Positions 7,859-17,090 of a DNA stretch of 64,000 nt are shown in pieces. The stretch is from Leucobacter sp. UCMA 4100. Lineage in GTDB: Bacteria > Actinomycetota > Actinomycetes > Actinomycetales > Microbacteriaceae. Location of the stretch: the NCBI RefSeq assembly GCF_027853335.1, contig NZ_JAFEUS010000002.1:2712514-2776513 (forward strand), in the 5' to 3' direction. Position numbers and translations under genes: made by a program. Every line of letters begins with the position of its first letter. Positions within the stretch are counted from its first letter, which is position 1. The notes under the pieces were generated by a model. It was not told the origin of the DNA and ran no database searches. It saw only the letters and a program-made list of their open reading frames with translations.

Positions 7859-8821
7859 GTGGATAAGTCACTGTACTCAGTAGTTCATGCGGAGCGGCTC
7901 GAGCGCGCGCCCAGGGGCCTGCCGCTGATTATTTCACTCGAGGGTTTTAGCGACGCGGGCAACGCGGTTGATCAGCTCATGGACCATATCTTGAGCGACG
8001 AATCGATGACACTCCTCGCCGAGTTCTCGAACGACGTCTTTCTCGATTATCGAGCGAGGCGCCCAACGATCACCTTCATTAAAGATCATCTTGCCGACTA
8101 CCAGCCCAAAAAGCTTTCGCTGTACCTTGGCGAAGATGAGATCGGTGAGCCGTTCCTGTTTCTTGCCGGCTACGAACCCGATTTTCGCTGGGAGACGTTC
8201 GTACGTGAGGTCTCCTGGATCGTGCAAGAGTTCCGCGTAACCGTCACAACCTGGGTGCATGCGATTCCGATGCCTGTTCCTCACACGAGGCCCATTGGCG
8301 CAACCGTGAGCGGATCGAAACAACCGCTCATCGACGCAACGAGCATTTGGCAGCCGACGACGCAACTTTCGGCTTCGGTTGGGCACGCGATTGAATATGC
8401 GCTCTTTCGTGCGGGGCACGAGGTTGTGGCATTCGTGTTACTTGTCCCGCACTACCTTGCCAACACGCAGTACCCGCACACGCTCACCGCGAGCCTGAAG
8501 AACATCATGAATGCGACAGGGCTGCTCTTTTCGACGGCAGAAGTTGAAGCTAGAGAAGACGCGTTTACTCGTCAGGTCACCGAGCAGATTCGTGAGAACG
8601 GAGAGTCGCTAGAGATGGTCGAAGCGCTCGAGCAACGCTACGACGACTTTGTGCGGGAGCGCGTTCGTGAGGCGAGCGAAACTGACGAGCCAGATTCGCT
8701 TGCCGAGGCTGAAGAGTTGCCAACGGCAGACCAACTTGCGACGCAGCTTGAAGAATACTTGGCGCGATACTGGGGTGAGAACCCTCAGGAGGGTAACGGT
8801 CCCGGCATCGCTGGAATGTAG
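7859..8821 (+). CDS. PAC2 family protein
   Basis: A 320-residue protein of the PAC2 (proteasome assembly chaperone-like) family. The N-terminal LPLIISLEGFSDAGNAVDQL and the central GYEPDFRWETF and VPHYLANTQYPH stretches are typical of actinobacterial members. A C-terminal acidic, helical tail follows from about residue 235. The cellular role in bacteria is not established. GTG 7859 is preferred because the -10 box leaves the ATG at 7853 outside the likely transcript. It is next to sigA, as in other Micrococcales. Confidence 0.85.
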   Translation: MDKSLYSVVHAERLERAPRGLPLIISLEGFSDAGNAVDQLMDHILSDESMTLLAEFSNDVFLDYRARRPTITFIKDHLADYQPKKLSLYLGEDEIGEPFLFLAGYEPDFRWETFVREVSWIVQEFRVTVTTWVHAIPMPVPHTRPIGATVSGSKQPLIDATSIWQPTTQLSASVGHAIEYALFRAGHEVVAFVLLVPHYLANTQYPHTLTASLKNIMNATGLLFSTAEVEAREDAFTRQVTEQIRENGESLEMVEALEQRYDDFVRERVREASETDEPDSLAEAEELPTADQLATQLEEYLARYWGENPQEGNGPGIAGM

Positions 8822-8874
8822 CACTGGTTGAGCGCTCCCTGGGAGCCGTCACGGGGTCTTGACGTGTTCTCGGC

Positions 8875-8880
8875 TATAAT
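8875..8880 (+). promoter_or_regulatory. Candidate -10 box for sigA
   Basis: A consensus TATAAT 126 bp before the sigA GTG. TTGACG at 8859-8864 is only 10 bp upstream, too close for a standard -35, so the -35 contact is unclear. The leader would be about 120 nt. Confidence 0.45.
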
Positions 8881-9006
8881 GAAAGGGAAACCTGTGCCAA
8901 CTGCTGTTGAAAAACACCAGACTTGACACGGGCTTTAGGAGTTTATGCGCGTTTCGCTGATCTACAGCGAAGCGCTTGGCACGTACTAACACAGAGAGGC
9001 GGCTGC

Positions 9007-10356
9007 GTGGCCACTGAAACCTCAGCGAAGGTGTCTGAAGAGACCCCCGCCAAGAAGACCACGGCTAAGAAGACCACTACGACCGCGGCCAAGAAAACCA
9101 CCGCGGCTAAGAAGACAACAGCCACCGCAACGAAAAAGGCAGCAGAAGAGAAGGCAGAGAAGAAGCCTGCAGCGAAGAAACCCGCTGCAAAGAAGGCTCC
9201 TGCCGCGAAGGCTAAGCCCAAGACTACGAAGTCGAAGAAGGCTGCAGAGGCTGAAGAGTTCGAAGAACTTGAAAACGACGCCGAAGGCACCGAAGTTGAC
9301 GAAGACCTCGAGGCAAGCGACGAAGAAGAAGCCGAGACCGAAGAGAAGGCAAAGCCTGAGTCGGTTGAGCCTTTGCCTACCGGCGCGATCGTACTGAAGG
9401 CCTCTGACGAGGTCGATGTCCCCACCGTTACGACGGCGATTCCCGGTGCAACAGCCGACCCGGTGAAGGACTACCTCAAGCAGATCGGTAAGGTCGCGCT
9501 GTTGAACGCGGCCGAAGAAGTCGAGCTCGCGATGCGTATCGAAGCCGGCCTCTTCGCCGAAGAGAAGCTCGCAACCGAGACAGACCTTTCGAAAAAGCTC
9601 ACTCGCGAGCTGAAGTGGGTTGCTCGTGATGGACGCAAGGCGAAGAGCCACCTGCTCGGCGCCAACCTGCGACTCGTTGTCTCGCTCGCGAAGCGCTACA
9701 CGGGCCGCGGTATGCAGTTCCTCGACCTCATTCAAGAGGGAAACCTCGGCCTCATTCGCGCGGTTGAGAAGTTTGACTACACCAAGGGCTTTAAGTTCTC
9801 GACCTACGCCACCTGGTGGATTCGTCAGGCGATTACGAGGGCGATGGCAGACCAGGCCCGTACGATTCGTATTCCTGTTCACATGGTTGAGGTCATCAAC
9901 AAGCTCGCGCGCGTACAGCGCCAGATGCTCCAGGACCTTGGTCGCGAACCAACCCCTGAAGAGTTGAGCCAGGAGCTCGATATGACCCCTGAAAAGGTCA
10001 TTGAAGTGCAGAAGTACGGCCGCGAGCCGATCTCACTGCACACCCCGCTTGGTGAAGACGGCGATAGCGAATTCGGCGACCTCATCGAAGATACCGAAGC
10101 GGTCGTTCCGGCCGACGCGGTTGGATTTACGATGCTACAGCAGCAGCTTGAGTCGCTGCTCGACTCGCTCTCAGAGCGTGAGGCGGGCGTGATCCGCATG
10201 CGTTTCGGCCTGGGCGACGGGATGCCGAAAACGCTCGACCAGATCGGTGACACTTTCGGAGTGACCCGTGAACGTATTCGTCAGATTGAGTCGAAGACGA
10301 TGGCGAAGCTTCGCCACCCGTCACGCTCGCAGCAGCTGAAAGATTACCTCGAGTAA
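9007..10356 (+). CDS. sigA: Principal RNA polymerase sigma factor
   Basis: Directs RNA polymerase to housekeeping promoters. The 449 residues start at a GTG with AGAGG upstream. The N-terminus is extreme: about 80 residues of Ala/Lys/Thr runs, then about 40 acidic residues, before region 1.2 ([16 protein letters not shown]). Conserved core elements follow: [45 protein letters not shown], and region 4 with [13 protein letters not shown] as the -35-recognition helix. A longer frame from 8923 was rejected for lack of a ribosome site. Confidence 0.97.
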   Translation: MATETSAKVSEETPAKKTTAKKTTTTAAKKTTAAKKTTATATKKAAEEKAEKKPAAKKPAAKKAPAAKAKPKTTKSKKAAEAEEFEELENDAEGTEVDEDLEASDEEEAETEEKAKPESVEPLPTGAIVLKASDEVDVPTVTTAIPGATADPVKDYLKQIGKVALLNAAEEVELAMRIEAGLFAEEKLATETDLSKKLTRELKWVARDGRKAKSHLLGANLRLVVSLAKRYTGRGMQFLDLIQEGNLGLIRAVEKFDYTKGFKFSTYATWWIRQAITRAMADQARTIRIPVHMVEVINKLARVQRQMLQDLGREPTPEELSQELDMTPEKVIEVQKYGREPISLHTPLGEDGDSEFGDLIEDTEAVVPADAVGFTMLQQQLESLLDSLSEREAGVIRMRFGLGDGMPKTLDQIGDTFGVTRERIRQIESKTMAKLRHPSRSQQLKDYLE

Positions 10357-10370
10357 TACTCGGGGCACAG

Positions 10371-10408
10371 AGAAAGGGCCTGGTCGTTTTACCGGCCAGG
10401 CCCTTTCT
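10371..10408. terminator. Terminator between convergent sigA and DUF7455 genes
   Basis: A perfect 13-bp stem, AGAAAGGGCCTGG (10371-10383) and its complement (10396-10408), with a 12-nt loop, 14 bp after the sigA stop. Confidence 0.8.
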
Positions 10409-10450
10409 GTTGATCATCGCACCGTGGCGATAACCGATTGATGCGTCTCG

Positions 10451-10699
10451 TTACGATTCGAGCTTGTGCGTCTCGTCGTGCCAGAAGTCTGCAATTGATT
10501 TGAGCTTAGCCTCATGCTGTTTGGCGTGATGGCCGCAGAAGAGGAGCTCGCTTCCTCCGAGCATCGCGCGCACGTAAGCCTGCGCCCCGCAGCTGTCACA
10601 GCGATCGAGGCCACTGAGCGTGCGCGTCGCAAGCTGCGCATCATCGGTCGCAGTTTCAACGCCGGTGTGCTCCATCGTGGGTTGTTCTGTTGTAGTCAT
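10451..10699 (-). CDS. DUF7455 small zinc-ribbon-like protein
   Basis: An 82-residue protein with CDSCGAQAYVRAM and LLFCGHHAKQH, a C-x2-C ... C-x2-H arrangement suited to binding one zinc ion. The family is conserved next to the principal sigma factor gene in Actinobacteria; function unknown. The ribosome site before the ATG at 10699 is strong (GAGGAGGGAG). It converges on sigA and is divergent from parE. Confidence 0.85.
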   Translation of the reverse strand: MTTTEQPTMEHTGVETATDDAQLATRTLSGLDRCDSCGAQAYVRAMLGGSELLFCGHHAKQHEAKLKSIADFWHDETHKLES

Positions 10700-10878
10700 G
10701 ATCGAACTCCCTCCTCTTGTGTGTGACCCTATCCAAGCACAGAAAACCTATAGGTATGAGAATAACGTGGTGTATTTCGCGGGGAGCGTACTGCTTCGCA
10801 CGATACTCGCCGCTCGCCTGTGCAGAGATGTCTGGGGTGTGAAGTACGCTATGTGGATAGTCTCAGAAAGGTACTAAT

Positions 10879-12954
10879 GTGGCTGAATCAAGCTATTCCG
10901 CGCGACACCTAACCGTGCTCGAGGGGCTCGAAGCGGTTCGCAAACGACCCGGTATGTATATCGGGTCGACCGATTCGCGTGGTCTCATGCACTGCCTCTG
11001 GGAAATTATTGACAACTCAGTTGATGAGGCGCTCGGCGGCTACGGCGATCGTATTGAGGTGCGGCTGCACGCTGATGGAAGCGTGACCGTCACCGACGAG
11101 GGGCGTGGCGTTCCCGTCGACATCGAGCCTAAATCGGGCCTTTCTGGTGTCGAGCTGGTGTTCACGAAGCTGCACGCCGGAGGTAAATTCGGCGGTGGTG
11201 GCTACTCGAGCTCGGGCGGTCTGCACGGCGTCGGTGCTTCGGTCGTGAACGCACTTTCTGCAAGGCTTGACGTTGAGGTTGATCGCGACGGTAAGAGCTG
11301 GGGCATGTCGTTTAGGCATGGTGAGCCGGGCACCTTCGCCGGTGACGAGCCGACGAGTGCTTTCTCGCCTTTCACCGATGCGTCAAAGCTCACGGCAAAA
11401 GGCAAGGTAAAGAAGGGCGTTACCGGCACCAGGGTTCGCTACTGGGCCGACCCAGAAATCTTCCTGCCGACTGCGCAGTTCGAGCTTGACGCGCTCAAAG
11501 AGCGTGCCCGACAGACCGCATTTCTTGTGCCGGGGCTCGAGATTATTGTTGCTGACGAGCGCGGTGAAGAACCGGTGGTTGACAGCTTCAAGTTCGATGG
11601 CGGCATCTCAGAGTTTGTCGAATACCTCGCCGTTGACGGCCCCGTCACCGACGTCTGGCGCATGACCGGTTCCGATACCTTCAGCGAGAAGATCCCCGTG
11701 CTGAACGAAGCGACGGGCCACATGGATCTGCAAGAGGTCGAACGCGAGTGCGAGGTCGACATCGCACTGCGCTGGGGCACTGGCTACGAGACTGAAATCC
11801 GAAGCTTCGTGAACATCATTGCGACGCCGAAGGGCGGCACCCACCTTGCTGGTTTTGAGCAGGGCCTCGTGCGGTTCTTCCGGAAAGAGATCGAGAAAAA
11901 CGCTCGCCGGTTGAAGGCCGGCAGCGATAAGCCAGAAAAAGATGATCTGCTCGCGGGCCTCACCGCCGTGGTGACGGTGCGCTTTCCCGAACCGCAGTTT
12001 GAGGGGCAGACGAAAGAGGTCTTGGGTACGGCAGCGATCCGCTCAATCGTGCAAAAACAGCTGACGAACCACCTCTCAACGCTCTTCGAGTCTGCGAAAC
12101 GCACCGACAAGGCTCAGTGCGCGCTGCTGCTCGAGAAGATGGTCTCAGAGATGAAGTCGCGCATCTCTCTTCGTGCTCAGCGTGACACGCAGCGGCGCAA
12201 ATCATCGCTCGAAAGCTCGAGCTTGCCAGCCAAACTCATTGACTGCAGATCGCGCGACGTTGAAGGCACTGAGCTCTTCATCGTCGAGGGCGACAGCGCC
12301 CTCGGTACGGCGCGCCCCGCTCGTGACAGCGAGTTTCAGGCTCTGCTGCCCATTCGCGGCAAGATTCTTAACGTGCAGAAAGCGTCACTCGCCGACATGC
12401 TGTCGAACGCTGAGTGCAGCGCGATCATCAAGGTGATCGGTGCCGGCTCTGGTCGCGACTTCGACCTTGACGCCGCCAGGTACGGGCGAGTGATCCTCAT
12501 GAGCGACGCCGACGTCGACGGCGCGCACATTCGAACGCTCCTGCTCACCCTCTTCTTCCGGTACATGCGACCCATGCTCGAGGCAGGGCGTGTGTTTGCG
12601 GCGGTTCCGCCGCTCCACCGGGTGGTCGTGCAAAACAGCGGGCGTAAACCGAACGACCTTATTTACACCTACAGCGAGCGCGAACTCGAGGTGCTGCTGA
12701 AAGACCTCAAGAAGCGGGGCAAGAAGTACCAGGAGCCCATTCAGCGATACAAAGGTCTCGGCGAGATGGACGCTGATCAGCTGGCCGAGACGACCATGGA
12801 TCGCGACAAGCGCACGCTGCGACGCGTTGGCGTTGCTGACGCACAGCAAGCGTCGCGCGTCTTTGAGCTCCTCATGGGCAACGAGGTGGCCCCTCGAAAA
12901 GAATTTATTATCGATCACGCCGACGACCTCGACCAAGAGCGAATCGACGCGTAG
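10879..12954 (+). CDS. parE: Topoisomerase IV subunit B (ParE/GyrB family)
   Basis: ATPase subunit of a type IIA topoisomerase; pairs with ParC encoded at 19440-21923. In 691 residues one sees the GHKL ATPase (EIIDNSVDEALGG, VTDEGRGVPVD, GGLHGVGASVVNAL), the transducer domain and the TOPRIM domain (VEGDSA, SDADVDGAHIRT), ending with YKGLGEMDADQLAETTM. The start is a GTG at 10879 behind AGAAAGG; an ATG at 10877 is out of frame. Choice of ParE over GyrB rests on the position next to DUF7455 and the ParC partner. Confidence 0.93.
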   Translation: MAESSYSARHLTVLEGLEAVRKRPGMYIGSTDSRGLMHCLWEIIDNSVDEALGGYGDRIEVRLHADGSVTVTDEGRGVPVDIEPKSGLSGVELVFTKLHAGGKFGGGGYSSSGGLHGVGASVVNALSARLDVEVDRDGKSWGMSFRHGEPGTFAGDEPTSAFSPFTDASKLTAKGKVKKGVTGTRVRYWADPEIFLPTAQFELDALKERARQTAFLVPGLEIIVADERGEEPVVDSFKFDGGISEFVEYLAVDGPVTDVWRMTGSDTFSEKIPVLNEATGHMDLQEVERECEVDIALRWGTGYETEIRSFVNIIATPKGGTHLAGFEQGLVRFFRKEIEKNARRLKAGSDKPEKDDLLAGLTAVVTVRFPEPQFEGQTKEVLGTAAIRSIVQKQLTNHLSTLFESAKRTDKAQCALLLEKMVSEMKSRISLRAQRDTQRRKSSLESSSLPAKLIDCRSRDVEGTELFIVEGDSALGTARPARDSEFQALLPIRGKILNVQKASLADMLSNAECSAIIKVIGAGSGRDFDLDAARYGRVILMSDADVDGAHIRTLLLTLFFRYMRPMLEAGRVFAAVPPLHRVVVQNSGRKPNDLIYTYSERELEVLLKDLKKRGKKYQEPIQRYKGLGEMDADQLAETTMDRDKRTLRRVGVADAQQASRVFELLMGNEVAPRKEFIIDHADDLDQERIDA

Positions 12955-12962
12955 GCAGGATC

Positions 12963-13925
12963 ATGCAAACGCACACTACTCAGGCGGCCCCTGTGGGCAG
13001 CGGCAAAACTCACGCGAAGGTCATCGTGCTTGGCGAGCACTCGGTTGTCTACGGCAACCCCGCCATCGCGTTTCCGGTGCTTTCGCTCGAGCTTGAGGCC
13101 AAGGTGACGGTCTCGGGAGAGGGGCACCGGGTAATTACCCCGTTCCACTCGCTCGACCGCGAGACGGCACAAACCGTCGAACTTGAACGCAAGCTTTCTG
13201 AGATCGCGCTGAGCAACACGCTCGAGTTTCTCGAAGAAGCTCCGAGCGGTATTGAGGTGCGAGTGAGCGGGCTCATTCCTCCCGCTCGCGGTCTCGGGTC
13301 AAGCGCGGCGGTTGCGGGCGCGATCGCCCAGGCGGTTTCGCGTGCGTACGGACGTGAACTGAGTCGTGACGAACGTTTTGAACTTGTGCAGTCGGTCGAA
13401 CGGGTAGCCCATGGTACCCCGAGCGGACTTGATGCCTACGCGACAACCGAGGCAGGGCCGATCTGGTTTGAAAAAGGCGAGGCTAAGCCCCTGCGCGTAC
13501 TCAGCGAGCCGCGGCTGCTCGTCGCCGACACCGGCATCGTCGGGCACACCGCAGAAGCGGTGCGTCGCGTTCGAGCCCTGCACGATGAGAACCCACCCCG
13601 TGTTGAAGCCCTACTGGCCGAGGCCGCGCAACTCGCGCAAGACGCCGGAACCGACCTTGCAGAGGGCGATCATGAGCGGCTCGGCGCGAAGATGGATCGC
13701 AACCACGAGATTCTGCGGGAACTCGGCGTGAGTGCTGATCCACTCGAATCACTCGTGAAGGCTAGTAAAGACGCGGGCGCGCTCGGCGCCAAGCTCACCG
13801 GCGGCGGGCTTGGCGGTTGCATGGTCGCCCTCGTCGGTTCAGAACGAGACGAGCACACGGTACGCAACGCGCTCCTGAGCGCGGGTGCGAAAAACGTCTG
13901 GCCAGTGCACAAGGAGCAATCATGA
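12963..13925 (+). CDS. mvk: Mevalonate kinase
   Basis: GHMP kinase that phosphorylates mevalonate to 5-phosphomevalonate using ATP. The 320 residues show KVIVLGEHSVVYG (motif 1), the ATP-binding PPARGLGSSAAVAGAIAQ (motif 2), AHGTPSGLDAYA, whose Asp is the likely catalytic base, and KLTGGGLGGCMVAL (motif 3). It starts 8 bp after the parE stop with a GGCAGGA ribosome site, and overlaps the next gene by 4 bp (ATGA), so it opens the mevalonate operon and is probably transcribed with parE. Confidence 0.93.
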   Translation: MQTHTTQAAPVGSGKTHAKVIVLGEHSVVYGNPAIAFPVLSLELEAKVTVSGEGHRVITPFHSLDRETAQTVELERKLSEIALSNTLEFLEEAPSGIEVRVSGLIPPARGLGSSAAVAGAIAQAVSRAYGRELSRDERFELVQSVERVAHGTPSGLDAYATTEAGPIWFEKGEAKPLRVLSEPRLLVADTGIVGHTAEAVRRVRALHDENPPRVEALLAEAAQLAQDAGTDLAEGDHERLGAKMDRNHEILRELGVSADPLESLVKASKDAGALGAKLTGGGLGGCMVALVGSERDEHTVRNALLSAGAKNVWPVHKEQS

Positions 13926-14896
13926 GCACCGCAATCGCGCAGCCGAACATCGCCCTCATTAAGTACTGGGGCAAGGTTGACGAGGAGCTCATTCTTCCCG
14001 CAACCGACAGCATTTCACTGACGCTCGACGGCTTTCCGACGACCACCACGGTTGAACTGAGTGATGACGAACTCGATACCATCGTGCTCAACGGTCGACA
14101 GCTCACCGAAGCCGAAACGATGCGCATGCGCCGCGTGCTCGACCGGGCCAGAGAGCTCTCGGGAGACCATAGAGCGGCCTCAATCACCTCGACCAACACG
14201 ATCGCTACGGCAGCGGGGCTCGCGTCTTCAGCGGCGGGTTTCGCCGCACTCGCGACCGCGGTCAACAATGCGTATGCGCTCGGTCTTGATGCGACGGGCG
14301 TTTCTCGTCTCGCGAGGCTCGGCTCGGGCTCAGCCTCTCGATCAGTATTCGGAGGCATGGTGCGCTGGCACCGGGGGCACGACGACCTCACCTCGTACGC
14401 CGAACCAATCGACTGGAACGGCCCTGACCTCGCCCTCGTTATCGTGCAGCTGAGCGCGGCGCAAAAGGCGATTTCTTCACGCGTGGGTATGACGAGAACG
14501 ATCGAGACCTCACCCTTTTACGAAGGCTGGGTCACCTCGAATCAACGGCTCGTCGAACAGGCCATGGCGGCCGTTGCTGAGGGCGAACTTGCTGAGCTCG
14601 GCCAGCTCACCGAACTCAGCACGATGCGCATGCACGCCTCGATGCTCGGCGCGGTGCCGCCGATTCGCTACCTCACCGGCGAAAGCTTCACCGTGCTTGA
14701 CGCAGTTGCTGAACTGAGAAATGAAGGCTTGACCGCGTACGCGACCGCTGACGCGGGCCCCAACATCAAGGTACTCACGACGGTTGCCGAACTCGACGAT
14801 GTTCACGCCTGGCTGTCAGAGCGTTTTCCCCAAGCGACAACACTCACCTCTCGTCTCGGGGCTGGCGCCCATCTCACCGAAGCTGCGGTGGCATGA
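13922..14896 (+). CDS. mvaD: Diphosphomevalonate decarboxylase
   Basis: Converts 5-diphosphomevalonate, ATP-dependently, to isopentenyl diphosphate. The 324 residues begin QPNIALIKYWGKVDEEL, a signature of the enzyme, followed by SISLTLDGF, the ATP-site TAAGLASSAAGFAALA, and RLARLGSGSASRSVFGGMV with the catalytic region. The start is the ATG within the ATGA overlap with mvk; the frame is open further upstream only inside mvk. Confidence 0.95.
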   Translation: MSTAIAQPNIALIKYWGKVDEELILPATDSISLTLDGFPTTTTVELSDDELDTIVLNGRQLTEAETMRMRRVLDRARELSGDHRAASITSTNTIATAAGLASSAAGFAALATAVNNAYALGLDATGVSRLARLGSGSASRSVFGGMVRWHRGHDDLTSYAEPIDWNGPDLALVIVQLSAAQKAISSRVGMTRTIETSPFYEGWVTSNQRLVEQAMAAVAEGELAELGQLTELSTMRMHASMLGAVPPIRYLTGESFTVLDAVAELRNEGLTAYATADAGPNIKVLTTVAELDDVHAWLSERFPQATTLTSRLGAGAHLTEAAVA

Positions 14897-15981
14897 CCCG
14901 CTATTCGGCCCAGGGCAAGCTCTACCTCGCCGGGGAACACGCGGTGGTTACCCCAGGGCAACCCGCGATACTCATGGCGGTCGACCGGCTCATGCACGTC
15001 GACGTCGCCGAAGTACCCACCGGAGAAGCCGGAGCGTGGGGAAGAGTGCACTCGACGCACTACGTAGATCCGCCTCGCTGGAGCGCGAACGCCGACGGCG
15101 AGATTCGCTTTGCTGATCCAGAAACCGAGCGAATACCAGACCTTGTTTCTGAGACGCTCGTGCGCACCGCAGAGCTCGCCAGGGCTCGCAATCTTATTCC
15201 CCGAGCGCTTGAGCTCACCATTACGAGCGAGCTCGTCGACGCGCACGGCACCAAATTTGGGCTTGGATCGAGTGGCGCCGTCACCGTGGCGCTCGTGCAG
15301 GCACTCGCTCAGTCATGGCGGCTCGAACTCACCGACGAAGAGCGCTACCGTCTCGCCCTTCTCATCACGCTCAGGTTTTCACCGCACGCGTCTGGCGGCG
15401 ACCTTGCAACGAGCACACTCGGCGGCTGGGTACGCTATGCAGCTCCCGACCGAGAAGCGGTCGCCGTGATGCTCGCAGAGCGCGGCCTCGTTGCCACGCT
15501 CGAGGCAGACTGGCCAGGACTCGAACTGAGGAGCCTCCCCGTACCTCGATCGGTGCAGTGGGCGGTTGGCTGGACGGGCAGCCCGGCCGACACCGACACC
15601 CTCGTAGCAGAGCAACGCTACGATGCGGCATCACGCGAGCAATTCCTCACCGAGTCACGGGCGGCGGTTGACGATCTCACTCGAGCGGTCGAACGCGACG
15701 ACGCCGAAGCGATTCTTCAAGGCTATGCCGCCTCTCGCGACGCGCTGCTCGGGTACGACGCCCGAGGCAACGGCGGCATCGAGACGATGAAGCTTCGAAA
15801 ACTGCGTGAAATCGCCGAAAACGAGGGCGCTATTGCCAAACCCTCGGGAGCTGGCGGCGGCGACTGCGGCGTTGTAATGTGCGAGAGGCATAGAGAACTC
15901 CATAGAATGAAGAGTGAGTGGCACAAAGCAGACATCACCGAGCTTAGCCTCTCGGCCTATCTTCAGGAGGAGTCCCGATGA
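14893..15981 (+). CDS. pmk: Phosphomevalonate kinase
   Basis: GHMP kinase making 5-diphosphomevalonate. The 362 residues have GKLYLAGEHAVVTPGQPAIL (motif 1), TKFGLGSSGAVTVALVQAL (motif 2), SPHASGGDLATSTLGGWVRY, a Ser-Gly-Gly-Asp stretch typical of phosphomevalonate kinase rather than mevalonate kinase, and AKPSGAGGGDCGVVM (motif 3). ATGA overlap with mvaD and 4-bp overlap with the next gene. Confidence 0.93.
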   Translation: MTRYSAQGKLYLAGEHAVVTPGQPAILMAVDRLMHVDVAEVPTGEAGAWGRVHSTHYVDPPRWSANADGEIRFADPETERIPDLVSETLVRTAELARARNLIPRALELTITSELVDAHGTKFGLGSSGAVTVALVQALAQSWRLELTDEERYRLALLITLRFSPHASGGDLATSTLGGWVRYAAPDREAVAVMLAERGLVATLEADWPGLELRSLPVPRSVQWAVGWTGSPADTDTLVAEQRYDAASREQFLTESRAAVDDLTRAVERDDAEAILQGYAASRDALLGYDARGNGGIETMKLRKLREIAENEGAIAKPSGAGGGDCGVVMCERHRELHRMKSEWHKADITELSLSAYLQEESR

Positions 15982-17090
15982 ATCACGCAAATGTGACGAC
16001 TTCAGCCTCCCGAAAAGATGATCACGTGCGGCTCGCTACCGAACAAGCCGATGCTCGCCAGCAACCGGGCGACTTTGATGATGTCACATTCATGCATCAT
16101 GCGCTTGCCGCGGCCGACTTCGACTCGGTGACGACCGAGACCCAGATTTTCGACGGTTCATGGGGAAGCCCCATTTACATCAATGCCATGACGGGCGGAT
16201 CAGCATCGACCGGCCGCATCAATGAGTCGCTCGCCCGTGTTGTCGCCGAGACCGGAACCGCGATCGCCTCGGGCTCGATGAGTCACCTCTTGAAAGACGA
16301 GGCCTCGGCCTCAACCTTCACCTCGCTGCGTAAACTCAACCCCAACGGCTTCGTGTTCGCGAACCTCAGTGCAAACGCAACCGTCGCCGAGGCCCGTCGC
16401 GTGGTCGACGCGGTCGAGGCGAACGCCCTGCAAATTCACATCAACAGTGCACAAGAGATCGTGATGCCAGAGGGCGACCGAAGCTTTGGCCACTGGACTG
16501 AGAACATTGCGGCGATTGTGACCGCCGTAGGTGTTCCCGTGGTCGTCAAAGAGGTCGGGTTCGGGCTGAGCGCCGAGACCGTTGCGCAGCTCGCTGCCCT
16601 CGGTGTTCGCTACGTCGACGTCAGCGGCCGCGGAGGAACGAACTTTGCCGCGATCGAAAACGCGCGTCGCGACCAGAACGACTATGCGGCCCTGCTCTCG
16701 TGGGGTCAGAGCACCGCCAACTGCCTCGTCGACGTTGCCGAGACCGCTGAGCGCGAGAGCGTCACGGTTTTAGCCTCCGGGGGAGTACGTGGCCCGCTCG
16801 ACGTAGCCAAGGCGCTCAGCCTCGGCAGCGTCGCCGTCGGGGTCGCGGGAGGCTTTCTTCATGTCTTGCAGCGAGAAGGTGAGGCGGCTCTCATTGCTGA
16901 GATCCACCGCTGGAATGCACAGCTCCGTGCGATCCAGGCACTCACCGGCGCGGCGCGCCCGAGCGATTTACTGCGAAGCGACCTGCTCATCACCGGTGGT
17001 GTTGCAGAGTTCGCACGACTCAGGGGAATCGACATTACTCACTATGCCCAGCGTGGCGCGCACAAACGTAGGAGCTTGCATGACGGCTGA
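15978..17090 (+). CDS. fni: Isopentenyl-diphosphate delta-isomerase, type 2
   Basis: FMN- and NAD(P)H-dependent enzyme interconverting IPP and DMAPP. The 370 residues show RKDDHVRLA near the start, PIYINAMTGGS, QIHINSAQEIVMPEGDR, VVVKEVGFGLS, VDVSGRGGTNFAAIE and ASGGVRGPLDVAKAL, all usual type 2 features on a TIM barrel. It starts in an ATGA overlap with pmk and overlaps the reductase gene by 11 bp. Confidence 0.95.
   Translation: MNHANVTTSASRKDDHVRLATEQADARQQPGDFDDVTFMHHALAAADFDSVTTETQIFDGSWGSPIYINAMTGGSASTGRINESLARVVAETGTAIASGSMSHLLKDEASASTFTSLRKLNPNGFVFANLSANATVAEARRVVDAVEANALQIHINSAQEIVMPEGDRSFGHWTENIAAIVTAVGVPVVVKEVGFGLSAETVAQLAALGVRYVDVSGRGGTNFAAIENARRDQNDYAALLSWGQSTANCLVDVAETAERESVTVLASGGVRGPLDVAKALSLGSVAVGVAGGFLHVLQREGEAALIAEIHRWNAQLRAIQALTGAARPSDLLRSDLLITGGVAEFARLRGIDITHYAQRGAHKRRSLHDG

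Noticed and set aside
8859-8880. TTGACG/TATAAT as a standard sigA promoter pair
   Set aside because: The spacer is 10 bp, not about 17, so only the -10 element is reported.
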